Made by a program: the position numbers and the translations under genes. A DNA stretch of 64,000 nucleotides from Methanobacterium_D oryzae (GTDB lineage Archaea > Methanobacteriota > Methanobacteria > Methanobacteriales > Methanobacteriaceae): contig NZ_JBNPXC010000001.1 in assembly GCF_050433505.1 (NCBI RefSeq), positions 992,001 through 1,056,000 on the forward strand, given 5' to 3'. Shown in pieces: positions 18,968 through 26,599 of this stretch. Each line of letters opens with the position of its first letter. The stretch's first letter is position 1. The notes below the pieces were generated by a model. It did no database searches, was not told where the DNA came from, and saw only the letters and a program-made list of their open reading frames with translations.

Positions 18968-19027
18968 ATGCAAAGTATTTTTCTGAACCACAAAAAATTC
19001 AGAGGATTTTTTGGAGGCATACTATGA
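18968..19027 (+). CDS. possible 19-residue leader peptide coupled to roadblock gene
   Basis: ATG at 18968-18970, with GGAGG at 18953-18957, opens a 19-codon frame encoding MQSIFLNHKKFRGFFGGIL. Its stop TGA (19025-19027) overlaps the ATG of the roadblock gene in an ATGA junction. The overlap and the separate ribosome binding site suggest a small coupled frame. It might be chance, because the second GGAGG needed by the roadblock gene lies within it. Its spacing from the first GGAGG (10 bases) is slightly long. Confidence 0.35.
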   Translation: MQSIFLNHKKFRGFFGGIL

Positions 19028-19371
19028 TAGAAAGAATACTTAAGGATTTAGGCAGAATCAATGGAGTAAACGGGTCTCTAGTTGTTGGAAAAGATGGTTT
19101 AATTATAGAAGCAGAAGTTCCAGGAGATATAGACTCAGAACTTGTAGCAGCAATGGCATCAGCAGTTTTTGGTACAGCTGAAAGATCTGCTGAAGAAATG
19201 AAACATGAACCACTACAACAAGTTATGATAGAAGGTAATAGGGGTAAAACTCTTATGATTGATGCTGATGAAGGAATTCTTGTAGTCATAACAGACATAG
19301 ATATTAATTTGGGCCTTATAAGAATTGAGATGAAACGAAGCGCTGAACGTGTAGTTGATTTCCTAACATAA
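19024..19371 (+). CDS. roadblock/LC7 domain protein
   Basis: This single-domain roadblock/LC7 protein of 115 residues has VNGSLVVGKDGLIIEAEVP near the start and ILVVITDIDINLGLIRIEM toward the end, the usual alternating strand-helix fold. Roadblock proteins form dimers and regulate small Ras-like GTPases; in archaea partners are mostly unknown, and no MglA-like GTPase is seen here. The frame is open from 18949, but GGAGG at 19013-19017 lies six bases before ATG 19024, which is the likely start. It diverges from the DUF1611-SepF-DUF2226-MinD cluster, so a link to cell polarity or division is plausible but not shown. Confidence 0.85.
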   Translation: MIERILKDLGRINGVNGSLVVGKDGLIIEAEVPGDIDSELVAAMASAVFGTAERSAEEMKHEPLQQVMIEGNRGKTLMIDADEGILVVITDIDINLGLIRIEMKRSAERVVDFLT

Positions 19372-19472
19372 AAATATTTTACATATTTGCTACAAATATT
19401 CTTATGAATAATACTTCAATAGGATGTCACATTTACTGATATTTAAATGAAGTATATGTCTTGGTGGTCATT

Positions 19473-20426
19473 TTGAGAAAACCTTACATAATTTTAATAG
19501 GAAGTGCTTCGGGTATTGGAAAATCAACTATTGCCTCAGAATTAGCTAAAACGCTCGGGATAAAGCATTTAATTGAGACAGATTTTATAAGAGAAATTGT
19601 CAGAGGAATAATAGGTCCAGAATTTGCTCCAGCACTTCATAAATCTTCTTTTGATGCGTATGTGACCATAAGAGACAAAGACAGGTATAATAATGATAGT
19701 AATAGCTTAATAAGCGCAGGCTTTGAAGAACATGCCTCTTTTGTTATCCCTGCTATTGAAAAAGTTATCCGAAGAGCTGTAGATGACTTCGATGATATAG
19801 TATTAGAGGGCGTTCACCTTGTCCCGGGATTAGTTAATATTGAAAAGTTTGAAAACGACGCGTCTATCCATTTTTTTGTACTTACTTCTGATGAAGAAAT
19901 TCATAAAGAAAGATTCGTTAAAAGAGCCATGAAAATAAAACGTGGCGGCAAGCATCTGGAATATTTCAAAGAAAACAGGATTATAAACGATCTTTTAGTA
20001 CAAAGAGCGAAAGAACATGGAGTTACTGTTGTAAATAACTTGGAAATGGATAGAACAGTAAAAAGAATGTTAACCGTAATAAGGGAAATATGTAAAACAG
20101 TAGTTTTAAAAAATACTGTGGATGATATAGGTTCTGTAATGGAGACTATATTAAAGTTTGGAGGTCGTATGGTGGATATATCTTACTTTATACGTGGCTT
20201 TAGAGAACCAGTTAAAAGAAGAGTAGATATAACTGATCCTTATGAAGTAGAACGATTTTTAAACTCTTTAACTAATAACCCTGAAAGAAAAAGGGATCTA
20301 GAAAAGCTTTATGAACTATCAGGTAATATTCACAGCCATAAGTTATGTGGTCCTGATGAGGAAAGTTTGGATGGCATGATAAAAGAACTTAAACAAAAAG
20401 GATTCATAGTAAATAATAATGATTAA
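19473..20426 (+). CDS. pgk2: 2-phosphoglycerate kinase
   Basis: This 317-residue kinase converts 2-phosphoglycerate to 2,3-bisphosphoglycerate, the first step toward cyclic 2,3-diphosphoglycerate, a thermoprotectant and phosphate store of methanogens. The P-loop is GSASGIGKST (10-19). It is followed by HLIETDFIREIVRG, the family's conserved DADxxR-like region, and VLEGVHLVPG. Candidate starts are TTG 19461, GTG 19464 and TTG 19473. GGTGGT at 19463-19468 supports TTG 19473, giving MRKPYIILIG. The cyclising enzyme (cDPG synthetase) is not in this window. Family length is about 300 residues, so the gene looks complete. Confidence 0.85.
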   Translation: MRKPYIILIGSASGIGKSTIASELAKTLGIKHLIETDFIREIVRGIIGPEFAPALHKSSFDAYVTIRDKDRYNNDSNSLISAGFEEHASFVIPAIEKVIRRAVDDFDDIVLEGVHLVPGLVNIEKFENDASIHFFVLTSDEEIHKERFVKRAMKIKRGGKHLEYFKENRIINDLLVQRAKEHGVTVVNNLEMDRTVKRMLTVIREICKTVVLKNTVDDIGSVMETILKFGGRMVDISYFIRGFREPVKRRVDITDPYEVERFLNSLTNNPERKRDLEKLYELSGNIHSHKLCGPDEESLDGMIKELKQKGFIVNNND

Positions 20427-20499
20427 CCGAATATTTTTTCGAATTTTACTATATTATAAGTTATTTATTTTTAACTAGAAAATGAAAGGAGTAATAGTA

Positions 20500-21066
20500 T
20501 TGAATAAATTTAAAGGAGATTGTCCAGTCTGTCAAACTGAAGGATCAGCAGAATTTATTAGTAAAAATGAAAAAATCCCTTATTTTGGTGAAATAATGGA
20601 ATCTACAATTATATGCACTAAATGTGGATATAAACATTCAGATGTGATATGTCTTGAGCAAAAAGATCCAATAAGATACTCTCTGAAGATTAATAAAGAC
20701 AATATAAATGCTAGAGTTATAAAATCACAATCTGCAACCATTAGTATCCCTGAATTAGGTCTTAAAGTAGAACCCGGATCTAAATCACAAGGATATGTTT
20801 CTAATATTGAAGGAGTACTAAATCGATTTGAAGATGCTGTAAAAACAGCTTTAAATTTTGTTGAAGATGAGGAATCAAAAATTAATGCTAATAATTTACT
20901 TAAAGAGATAGAAAATGTTAAAAATGGTGAAAAAATCGTTGAAATAATAATTGAAGATCCTTTTGGGCATAGTATGATAATTCATGAAGATGCTTCTAAA
21001 AGGGGATTAACACAAGAAGAAATTAATGGCTTAAAAACTGGTTTTATAACATTTGAAAATGAATAA
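20500..21066 (+). CDS. ZPR1-type zinc finger protein
   Basis: A 188-residue single-unit ZPR1 protein. The zinc finger is CPVC (8-11) and CTKC (39-42), followed by the beta-sandwich domain with SATISIPELGLKVEP and the conserved NIEGVLNRFEDAV helix. Eukaryotic ZPR1 has two such units and acts in elongation factor 1A folding; the archaeal one-unit protein may have a related role, which is inference. The frame starts at ATG 20482, but AAAGGAG at 20485-20491 lies eight bases before TTG 20500, which I prefer. It is downstream of pgk2 by 73 bases. Confidence 0.82.
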   Translation: MNKFKGDCPVCQTEGSAEFISKNEKIPYFGEIMESTIICTKCGYKHSDVICLEQKDPIRYSLKINKDNINARVIKSQSATISIPELGLKVEPGSKSQGYVSNIEGVLNRFEDAVKTALNFVEDEESKINANNLLKEIENVKNGEKIVEIIIEDPFGHSMIIHEDASKRGLTQEEINGLKTGFITFENE

Positions 21067-21105
21067 TAATCTTAAATGAGTATTTAATGTAGGATTATCC
21101 TACAT

Positions 21106-21504
21106 TTAGTAAACAGTTTCTTCTACATCTTTAAGCTTCAAAGTTCTTCTAACATCTAAACTTAAAGCGTCACAATCAGCCTTTATAGCATCTAAATGCT
21201 TTAAAATCCTTTCTTTTTCTTCATTTATTCTCTGAACGTTTTTATAAGGATATATGGATTCTTTTAGCATTTCGTATTCTATTGTAGTGTAAGGATATTC
21301 ATTTAATTGTTTGCAGACATTTTCCAAGACTTCTCCTAAAAATTTATTCATTTCGACTTTTACCCTCTCTCTTATCATTTTGTCGCTGTCTAAATTTTGT
21401 TTCATTAACCTTACAACTTCTGCTTTAGCAAATGGTAAATTTTCAGTTTCTTCTTGAGCTTCTTCTTGGTTTTCTTCGGTTTGTTGTATTTCTTCTTCAC
21501 TCAT
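21106..21504 (-). CDS. histone-fold-like protein with acidic tail and C-terminal helix
   Basis: The product has 132 residues. AGGAGGGG just upstream sets the start at MSEEEIQQ (21504), 21 codons inside the longer frame. Residues 1-22 form an acidic tail. Residues 23-86 align by eye along the whole length of the canonical histone at 59854: LPFAKAEVVRLMK against LPIAPIGRIIKNA, a long middle helix, then a TTIEYEMLKESI segment where histones have TVKSSDVELAVKRL. Residues 88-120 form a long helix with a coiled-coil-like pattern (INEEKERILKHLDAI). Basic DNA-contact residues of histones are mostly absent and the loop Asp is Glu. It may be a non-canonical histone or a fold relative used for protein binding. 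Confidence 0.55.
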   Translation of the reverse strand: MSEEEIQQTEENQEEAQEETENLPFAKAEVVRLMKQNLDSDKMIRERVKVEMNKFLGEVLENVCKQLNEYPYTTIEYEMLKESIYPYKNVQRINEEKERILKHLDAIKADCDALSLDVRRTLKLKDVEETVY

Positions 21505-21742
21505 AAAAACCCCTCCTAAATTTGATAATATAAAATTAATGATGTCGTATGTAAAAGAATTTGACATCTAGTCTCATTTTAAACATCAATACTTATAAAT
21601 ATATGCATAAATTATGCTTCTCTTTGTGATTATTTTACAAGTTTTCTAAAAATGAGTTTTTGTTATAATTTAAATGCATACAATAATGTAATGATAATTT
21701 AAATCATCTGAAAAATTAATTATTTGGACATCGAAAATAAAA

Positions 21743-22579
21743 TTATTTTAGAGTTATTTCAAGGCTTAAATCTAATGCCTTTGCAGAATGAGTTAGATAT
21801 CCCGCTGAAATGATATCAACACTTGTTTTAGCATAATCGATAATATTTTCTGGATTAATTCCTCCTGAAGCTTCAATTAAAACATTATTTCTCAAATTAA
21901 TAGCTTCGAGGGATGATAAAACTTCTTTAATTTTATCAGGACCCATATTATCTAACAATATAATATCTGCCCCATTTTTTGATGCATGTATTGTATCTTC
22001 AAGGGTTTCTACCTCTATTTCAACTTTTTTTGTAAAACTTACATTTTGTTTAGCTCTAATCAATGCTTCTTTCACATTACCCACTATTTCAATATGATTA
22101 TCTTTTATAAGAACACAATCATCCAATCTGAACCGATGAGTATCTCCACCACCGATTTTAACAGCATTTTTTTCAAATATTTGTAATCCGGGAGTAGTTT
22201 TACGGGTACATGCTAGAATAACATTTTTATTAACTACACGTATTTGTTGAAGCGTATTATAAGTTAAAGTTGCAATGCCACTCATTCTCATAAGAAAATT
22301 CAAAATAGTACGTTCTAAACTTAGAATAACGCGTGCATCTCCTTCAATTTCCATAATAATATCATTTATTTCTAGTTTATCTCCATCTTTTTTATTAAAG
22401 GATTTTCTAACTCCAAATTCATCAAGTAAACAATTAACAGTATCAATTCCAGCGATAACTCCCTTTTCCTTGGTTATTATTTTCCCTTGAGCTTCTATAC
22501 CTTCTGGAATTAAGGCGTTGGTTGTTATGTCTTCAAAACCTATGTCTTCATAAATCATCTGCTTTAAAATATCTCTCAT
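21743..22579 (-). CDS. nadC: nicotinate-nucleotide pyrophosphorylase (carboxylating)
   Basis: This 278-residue quinolinate phosphoribosyltransferase joins quinolinate and PRPP to give nicotinate mononucleotide with loss of CO2, in NAD synthesis. Family motifs seen are RMSGIATLTY, ILACTRKTTPGLQIFEK with the Arg-rich binding residues, GGGDTHRFRLDDCVLIKDNH, VEIEVETLED, DIILLDNMGP and EASGGINPENI near the end. Length fits the family exactly. It stands alone between the histone-fold-like gene and the divergent RNase Z gene. No NadA or NadB is nearby. Confidence 0.95.
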   Translation of the reverse strand: MRDILKQMIYEDIGFEDITTNALIPEGIEAQGKIITKEKGVIAGIDTVNCLLDEFGVRKSFNKKDGDKLEINDIIMEIEGDARVILSLERTILNFLMRMSGIATLTYNTLQQIRVVNKNVILACTRKTTPGLQIFEKNAVKIGGGDTHRFRLDDCVLIKDNHIEIVGNVKEALIRAKQNVSFTKKVEIEVETLEDTIHASKNGADIILLDNMGPDKIKEVLSSLEAINLRNNVLIEASGGINPENIIDYAKTSVDIISAGYLTHSAKALDLSLEITLK

Positions 22580-22692
22580 AATTATCCCTATTTAGCTATA
22601 TAATATAAAAGATATAAATATTAACTCAATTTAGAAATTAAACTCAGTTTTCAATTTATAGAATAATAATTTGATATTTAATGGTGAAAATA

Positions 22693-23598
22693 ATGGAGCT
22701 TGTATTTTTAGGAACATCATCTGCAATTCCAACAAGTCATAGGAATCATTCTGCAATCGTATTAAAGGCTTTTGGGGAGATTATGTTATTTGACTGCGGT
22801 GAGGGTACACAGCTCCAAATGTCAAAAGCAAAAATAAGCCCTATGAAAATAAGTAAAATATTTTTAACTCATTATCATGGAGATCATATTCTGGGACTCC
22901 CTGGGATAATCCAATCAATAGCATTTAGGGGTAGAAATGAACCATTGCATATATATGGTCCAAAAGGGCTTGTTGGAATTATAAATTCAATAAGGAACCT
23001 CGGATACTTCTCACTTCCTTTTGAAATATATATTCATGAAGTGGATGAAGGAATAATTTTAGAAGAAGAAAATTACATAATTAGCTGTTCTAAAATGAGT
23101 CATAGCGTCGTAAACTTTGCATACTCAATAATTGAAAAAAGAAGACCAAAATTTATAAGAGAAAAAGCGATAGAACTTGGTATAAAACCTGGCCCTGATT
23201 TTGGAAAGCTTCAACAAGGTGTCCCTGTTAAAGTAGGGGATAGGAGCATTATGCCAGAACAAGTACTTGGAAAAGAGAGGAAAGGTAGAAAAATAGTTTA
23301 TTCTGGAGATACAAGTCCAAATGAGAAGATGATAGAATTAGCGCATGATGCTGATGTTTTAATACATGAATCCACATTTGAAAGTAAATATAATGATAAA
23401 TCTTATGAAACAGGTCATTCAACAGCTGTACAAGCTGCAGAAATTGGAAAAAAAGCAAATGTTAAAAAACTAATATTAACGCATGTAAGCACCAGATATA
23501 AAAAATCAGATAAGCTTGAAGAGGAAGCAAAAGAAATATTTGAAAATTCTATTGTTGCAGAAGACTTCATGCAGATTGAAGTGAAACGAGCCAATTAA
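22693..23598 (+). CDS. rnz: ribonuclease Z
   Basis: This 301-residue metallo-beta-lactamase-fold endonuclease removes 3' trailers from tRNA precursors. The zinc motif is THYHGDH (59-65), followed by GLPGIIQSI, the exosite region around residues 150-190 (KPGPDFGKLQQG), IVYSGDTSPN and a late HSTA/THVSTRY pair of metal-binding motifs. The frame opens at ATG 22681, but GGTGA at 22683-22687 is well placed for ATG 22693, and the family commonly begins MELxFLGTSSA. It is divergent from nadC. Confidence 0.95.
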   Translation: MELVFLGTSSAIPTSHRNHSAIVLKAFGEIMLFDCGEGTQLQMSKAKISPMKISKIFLTHYHGDHILGLPGIIQSIAFRGRNEPLHIYGPKGLVGIINSIRNLGYFSLPFEIYIHEVDEGIILEEENYIISCSKMSHSVVNFAYSIIEKRRPKFIREKAIELGIKPGPDFGKLQQGVPVKVGDRSIMPEQVLGKERKGRKIVYSGDTSPNEKMIELAHDADVLIHESTFESKYNDKSYETGHSTAVQAAEIGKKANVKKLILTHVSTRYKKSDKLEEEAKEIFENSIVAEDFMQIEVKRAN

Positions 23599-23674
23599 AA
23601 AATTTAAATCTTTTTACTAAACATTTTTAAACTCTAGATAGAAATAGGAATAAAAACATCTGGAAGTGAAATGA

Positions 23675-24439
23675 GTGACTATTGAATCCATATTTTCTGA
23701 ACTATGGTTTAGACATGTTATTGTTATTATTGTTACATTAATTGGAGCATCTCTAATTATTAAATGGTTCACATACTTCCTTAAAAGAGCTAGAGATAAA
23801 TGGGATATGGATGTAACTTTAATTCAAGTCATCCATGAAATTATAAAGTATTCTATTTATGTTGTTGCATTGGTTATAATTCTTAATGAGTTTGGGTTTG
23901 ATTTAACTGCTGTAGCGTTAAGTTTAGGAATTGTAGGTGTTGCTGTTAGCTTTGGAGCCCGTGATACAGTATCAAATTTCATTTCCGGTATGTTTATTCT
24001 TGCAGATAAAAGCTTTAGAGTTGGAGATATCATTGAAGTATCTAATAAAAAAGGAAAAGTTGTTAGAGTAGGTTTTAGGCTAACTACTTTACGTACATAT
24101 GATAAAAAAATTATAACAGTCCCTAACTCTTCTTTTTCAACAAGTCCATATATTAATTATACAGCATCTGATTCAAGGCGTGTAGATTTAGATATAACCA
24201 TACCGTATGATATGGATCTTGATGAAACTCTTAAATCCCTTGAGGACTTAGCTTCTGCGTGCGATTGGGTGTTAAAGAAGCCTAAACCAAAGGTAATTGT
24301 AAAAGAATTAGCTGACGTTGGAGTTAAACTAATGCTTTGCGTGTGGATAAATGATCCGTGGAAAGTAACAGAATCAAGATCATTACTTGCTAAGAAAGTA
24401 AATGAAGTGTTAAGAAATAAGGAACAGAACCCTAATTAA
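23675..24439 (+). CDS. small-conductance mechanosensitive channel, MscS family
   Basis: A 254-residue membrane channel with three N-terminal helices (about residues 12-30, 52-75 and 85-105). The third is the glycine/alanine-rich pore helix, with SLGIVGVAVSFGARDTVSNF. It is followed by the cytoplasmic beta domain with DKSFRVGDIIEVSNKKGKVV and PNSSFS. It would release solutes on osmotic downshock. The start is GTG 23675, with GGAAGTGA a few bases upstream; an ATG four bases earlier is in another frame. Length is near the E. coli MscS size, so it lacks the large extra domains of other family branches. Confidence 0.92.
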   Translation: MTIESIFSELWFRHVIVIIVTLIGASLIIKWFTYFLKRARDKWDMDVTLIQVIHEIIKYSIYVVALVIILNEFGFDLTAVALSLGIVGVAVSFGARDTVSNFISGMFILADKSFRVGDIIEVSNKKGKVVRVGFRLTTLRTYDKKIITVPNSSFSTSPYINYTASDSRRVDLDITIPYDMDLDETLKSLEDLASACDWVLKKPKPKVIVKELADVGVKLMLCVWINDPWKVTESRSLLAKKVNEVLRNKEQNPN

Positions 24440-24498
24440 TTAAGGAAAAATATATTTATAGTTGACGTAATTTAATATAAAAATTATATAGGTGCCTT

Positions 24499-25098
24499 AT
24501 GCATAAATATAAATTATTATCTATAGCTATTGTTTTTGGATGTATTTTAGTATCTTTAGGTATAATACAACTTGCTTTTGATCAATATCAGGATTTAATC
24601 TCAGCTAAAACAAGCCTAGAGTTATACAAATCTAACCCAGTAGATGCATTGGACCCTACAATTACAAATAGTGGATCCATTTCTATTATCAATGCAGAAT
24701 TAATAATCCCAAAATTAGGTATAGAAGGTATCATACGTTCTGATACTGTAAATGGATATAATACTGTTTATCATTACTCTGAGAGTGTAAATCCTGGGGA
24801 AAATGGGGAATGTGGTCTTTTAAGCCATAGAACTAAATATTCGGGTTTGTTTGGTAAACTTGGTACTCTTAAAGTAGGTGATACAGTTATAATAAATGAT
24901 TACACAAATTCCAAAAAATATGTTTATAAAGTGACATCTAACGGTAATGATATAAGATGGGACTATAAAGAAAATCCTATTCAGTTTGAACATGGTGGAG
25001 AAGCTCGATTACTTCTTATAACTTGTTATCCTCCTGGAAAAAAACAAGCAGCATATATAACTCATTGTAAATTGGTATCTACAACATCATTAACTTAA
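24499..25098 (+). CDS. sortase-family transpeptidase, catalytic Arg not evident
   Basis: A 199-residue protein with an N-terminal membrane segment (about 5-27) and an extracellular sortase beta-barrel. The catalytic His is in CGLLSHRT (H110) and the catalytic Cys in LLLITCYPPG (C176). Class D/E-type sortases have an Arg about ten residues after the Cys (as in a PxRYVV strand). Here the matching strand reads AAYITHCKL with no Arg; only K181 and K182 are near. In Methanobacteriales such enzymes may join surface proteins to pseudomurein or to each other. No LPxTG-like substrate is seen in the window. GGTG at 24491-24494 may serve as its ribosome binding site. Confidence 0.85.
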   Translation: MHKYKLLSIAIVFGCILVSLGIIQLAFDQYQDLISAKTSLELYKSNPVDALDPTITNSGSISIINAELIIPKLGIEGIIRSDTVNGYNTVYHYSESVNPGENGECGLLSHRTKYSGLFGKLGTLKVGDTVIINDYTNSKKYVYKVTSNGNDIRWDYKENPIQFEHGGEARLLLITCYPPGKKQAAYITHCKLVSTTSLT

Positions 25099-25787
25099 TT
25101 TTTTATTATTTTTACTTAAAATATCTCATTTATTCTCTTTTTTAGAATAATATGTTTTTATTCTTTTGTATTGGAAGATGATTGATGTAAAGTTTTAATA
25201 GTAATGAATTTTTATATACGGATTTTTCCTTAAAGTATAGTTTTAGGAAATTTTTTTAATTCAACGAATATTGAAGACTAAACTAAAGTTTAAGCCTTTC
25301 AGAGACTTTAATAAATAAAATAGGGCTGATTAATGATGTTGAAATATTTAAAACTTGTATTTATGGATTTAGCCAAATAGATGTTAAAAAGAATGGAATT
25401 AATCTAATAAAATTTAAATTATTGTATATTGGTATAATTTGGCCTCATGATGTCAGGGATATTAAATAAAAGTTTAAGATCTGTTTTATTGTGCAAATTA
25501 TTTATCTTAAAACCATTATATTAATATTATAAATTATTTTACTATTATTTTTCTAAAGGAGATATATTTATTTTATTATAGGATAATAAATTCTTATTAT
25601 CTTGCTTTTAGTGGTATAGAAATTAAATATAAATTTAATAGTTAAAAGTATAGATATTAAACAACATCCCTTAAAAACTATATTTAAAATCAAAAATAAA
25701 TAAAGAAAAATTAAATTGAATCTTCAAACGAGTTTGATTAGATTTTAAAGCTATGTTTAAGATTTAAATTAAAAATGGGGGTTTTAA
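25099..25787. other. 689-base intergenic region upstream of hydrogenase operon
   Basis: A long AT-rich spacer between the sortase and the ferredoxin gene. I find no frame with a ribosome binding site. Near the operon there is a TATA-like TATATTTAAA (25679-25688) and an inverted repeat at 25719-25744, described separately. GGGGG at 25776-25780 serves the ferredoxin ATG. A small RNA cannot be excluded; nothing positive is seen. Confidence 0.4.
25719..25744. promoter_or_regulatory. inverted repeat 45 bases upstream of the hydrogenase operon
   Basis: Arms TCAAAC (25724-25729) and GTTTGA (25732-25737) flank GA. The outer arms AATCT (25719-25723) and AGATT (25740-25744) extend the stem with a TT bulge. 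A TATA-like TATATTTAAA at 25679-25688 would place transcription start near 25710, so the repeat would lie at or just after it, as expected for a repressor operator or a leader hairpin. Inference only. Confidence 0.4.
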
Positions 25788-26039
25788 ATGGTAAAAATAA
25801 ATGTAGACGAAGATGCATGTGTCGGATGTGGATCTTGCGTTGAAGATTGTCCAAATGATGTATATGAATTAGATAGTGAGAATGGAAAAACAGTTGTAGT
25901 GAATGAAAAGGATTGTATGGCTTGTTTATCATGTCATGAAATATGTCCTGCCCAAGCACTAGAACATGATGACATTCATGTAGCTAAAAGGCTTTATATC
26001 GACAGAAAAGTGAATAAAACTTTAAGTAAAATAATATAA
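25788..26039 (+). CDS. 2[4Fe-4S] ferredoxin, first gene of hydrogenase operon
   Basis: An 83-residue ferredoxin with two classical cluster motifs, CVGCGSCVEDCP (11-22) and CMACLSCHEICP (43-54), then a basic C-terminal tail of about 25 residues (VAKRLYIDRKVNKTLSKII) not found in minimal ferredoxins. It is the first gene of a tight four-gene run with the V4R-like protein and two hydrogenase subunits, so it is a likely electron acceptor or donor of that hydrogenase. The tail could bind the partner; that is inference. GGGGG lies seven bases before the ATG. Confidence 0.92.
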   Translation: MVKINVDEDACVGCGSCVEDCPNDVYELDSENGKTVVVNEKDCMACLSCHEICPAQALEHDDIHVAKRLYIDRKVNKTLSKII

Positions 26040-26050
26040 GGGGATTTATG

Positions 26051-26599
26051 ATGGAAATTGAAGATATAAGAGGGAATTTTAAACCTGAATTAATTCCTAA
26101 AGAAACAGGTGGAGACTTCGATGATTACGAAGAAGCCCTACACGTTCTTATGAAATTCATAGGATCTATGTCCAGTGCATTAGAGCAAGTTTCAGGTCGT
26201 GGAGCTAATGCTATTGTTTATCAGGCTGGAAAAAGAATGGGACACGAAGCTGGTAAATTAATGGAAAAAACAGATGATGTTGAAAAGGCTCTCTGGGAAA
26301 TGGGCGATGTATTAGGTAAAGAATTTTATTTTGAAATGTGGAAACCATCTGATCAGGATGAATACACCATTGAAGGCAACGGTGAAACATCCGTAAAACT
26401 TTTATTCAGTGATTGTGTTGTAAGACAGGCACTTAGAAGAACAGGATTACCTCAAAAAGGACCATTATGCTATCTTTTATATGGATACATGGTTGGTGCA
26501 GTTGAAGAAGTTATGAATATTAAGGGAAAACTCGACATTGATCATGTTGGGCCAAATGCTTGTCTTAAAACCCTAACTATAAAATGGGGTGGTAAATAA
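26051..26599 (+). CDS. V4R-like small-molecule-binding protein in hydrogenase operon
   Basis: A 182-residue soluble protein. The stretch IVYQAGKRMGHEAGKLM and the ending with DHVGPNACLKTLTIKW are typical of V4R-type (4-vinyl reductase/hydrocarbon-binding) domains. Three Cys lie in the C-terminal half (LFSDCVVRQAL, GPLCYLL, PNACLKT). V4R domains bind small hydrophobic ligands or metals and often act as sensors or accessory subunits. ATG 26048 and 26051 are both possible; the second is better spaced from GGGGA at 26040-26044. Its stop overlaps the ATG of the hydrogenase small subunit, so they are translationally coupled. The domain call is moderate; the role is unknown. Confidence 0.65.
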   Translation: MEIEDIRGNFKPELIPKETGGDFDDYEEALHVLMKFIGSMSSALEQVSGRGANAIVYQAGKRMGHEAGKLMEKTDDVEKALWEMGDVLGKEFYFEMWKPSDQDEYTIEGNGETSVKLLFSDCVVRQALRRTGLPQKGPLCYLLYGYMVGAVEEVMNIKGKLDIDHVGPNACLKTLTIKWGGK

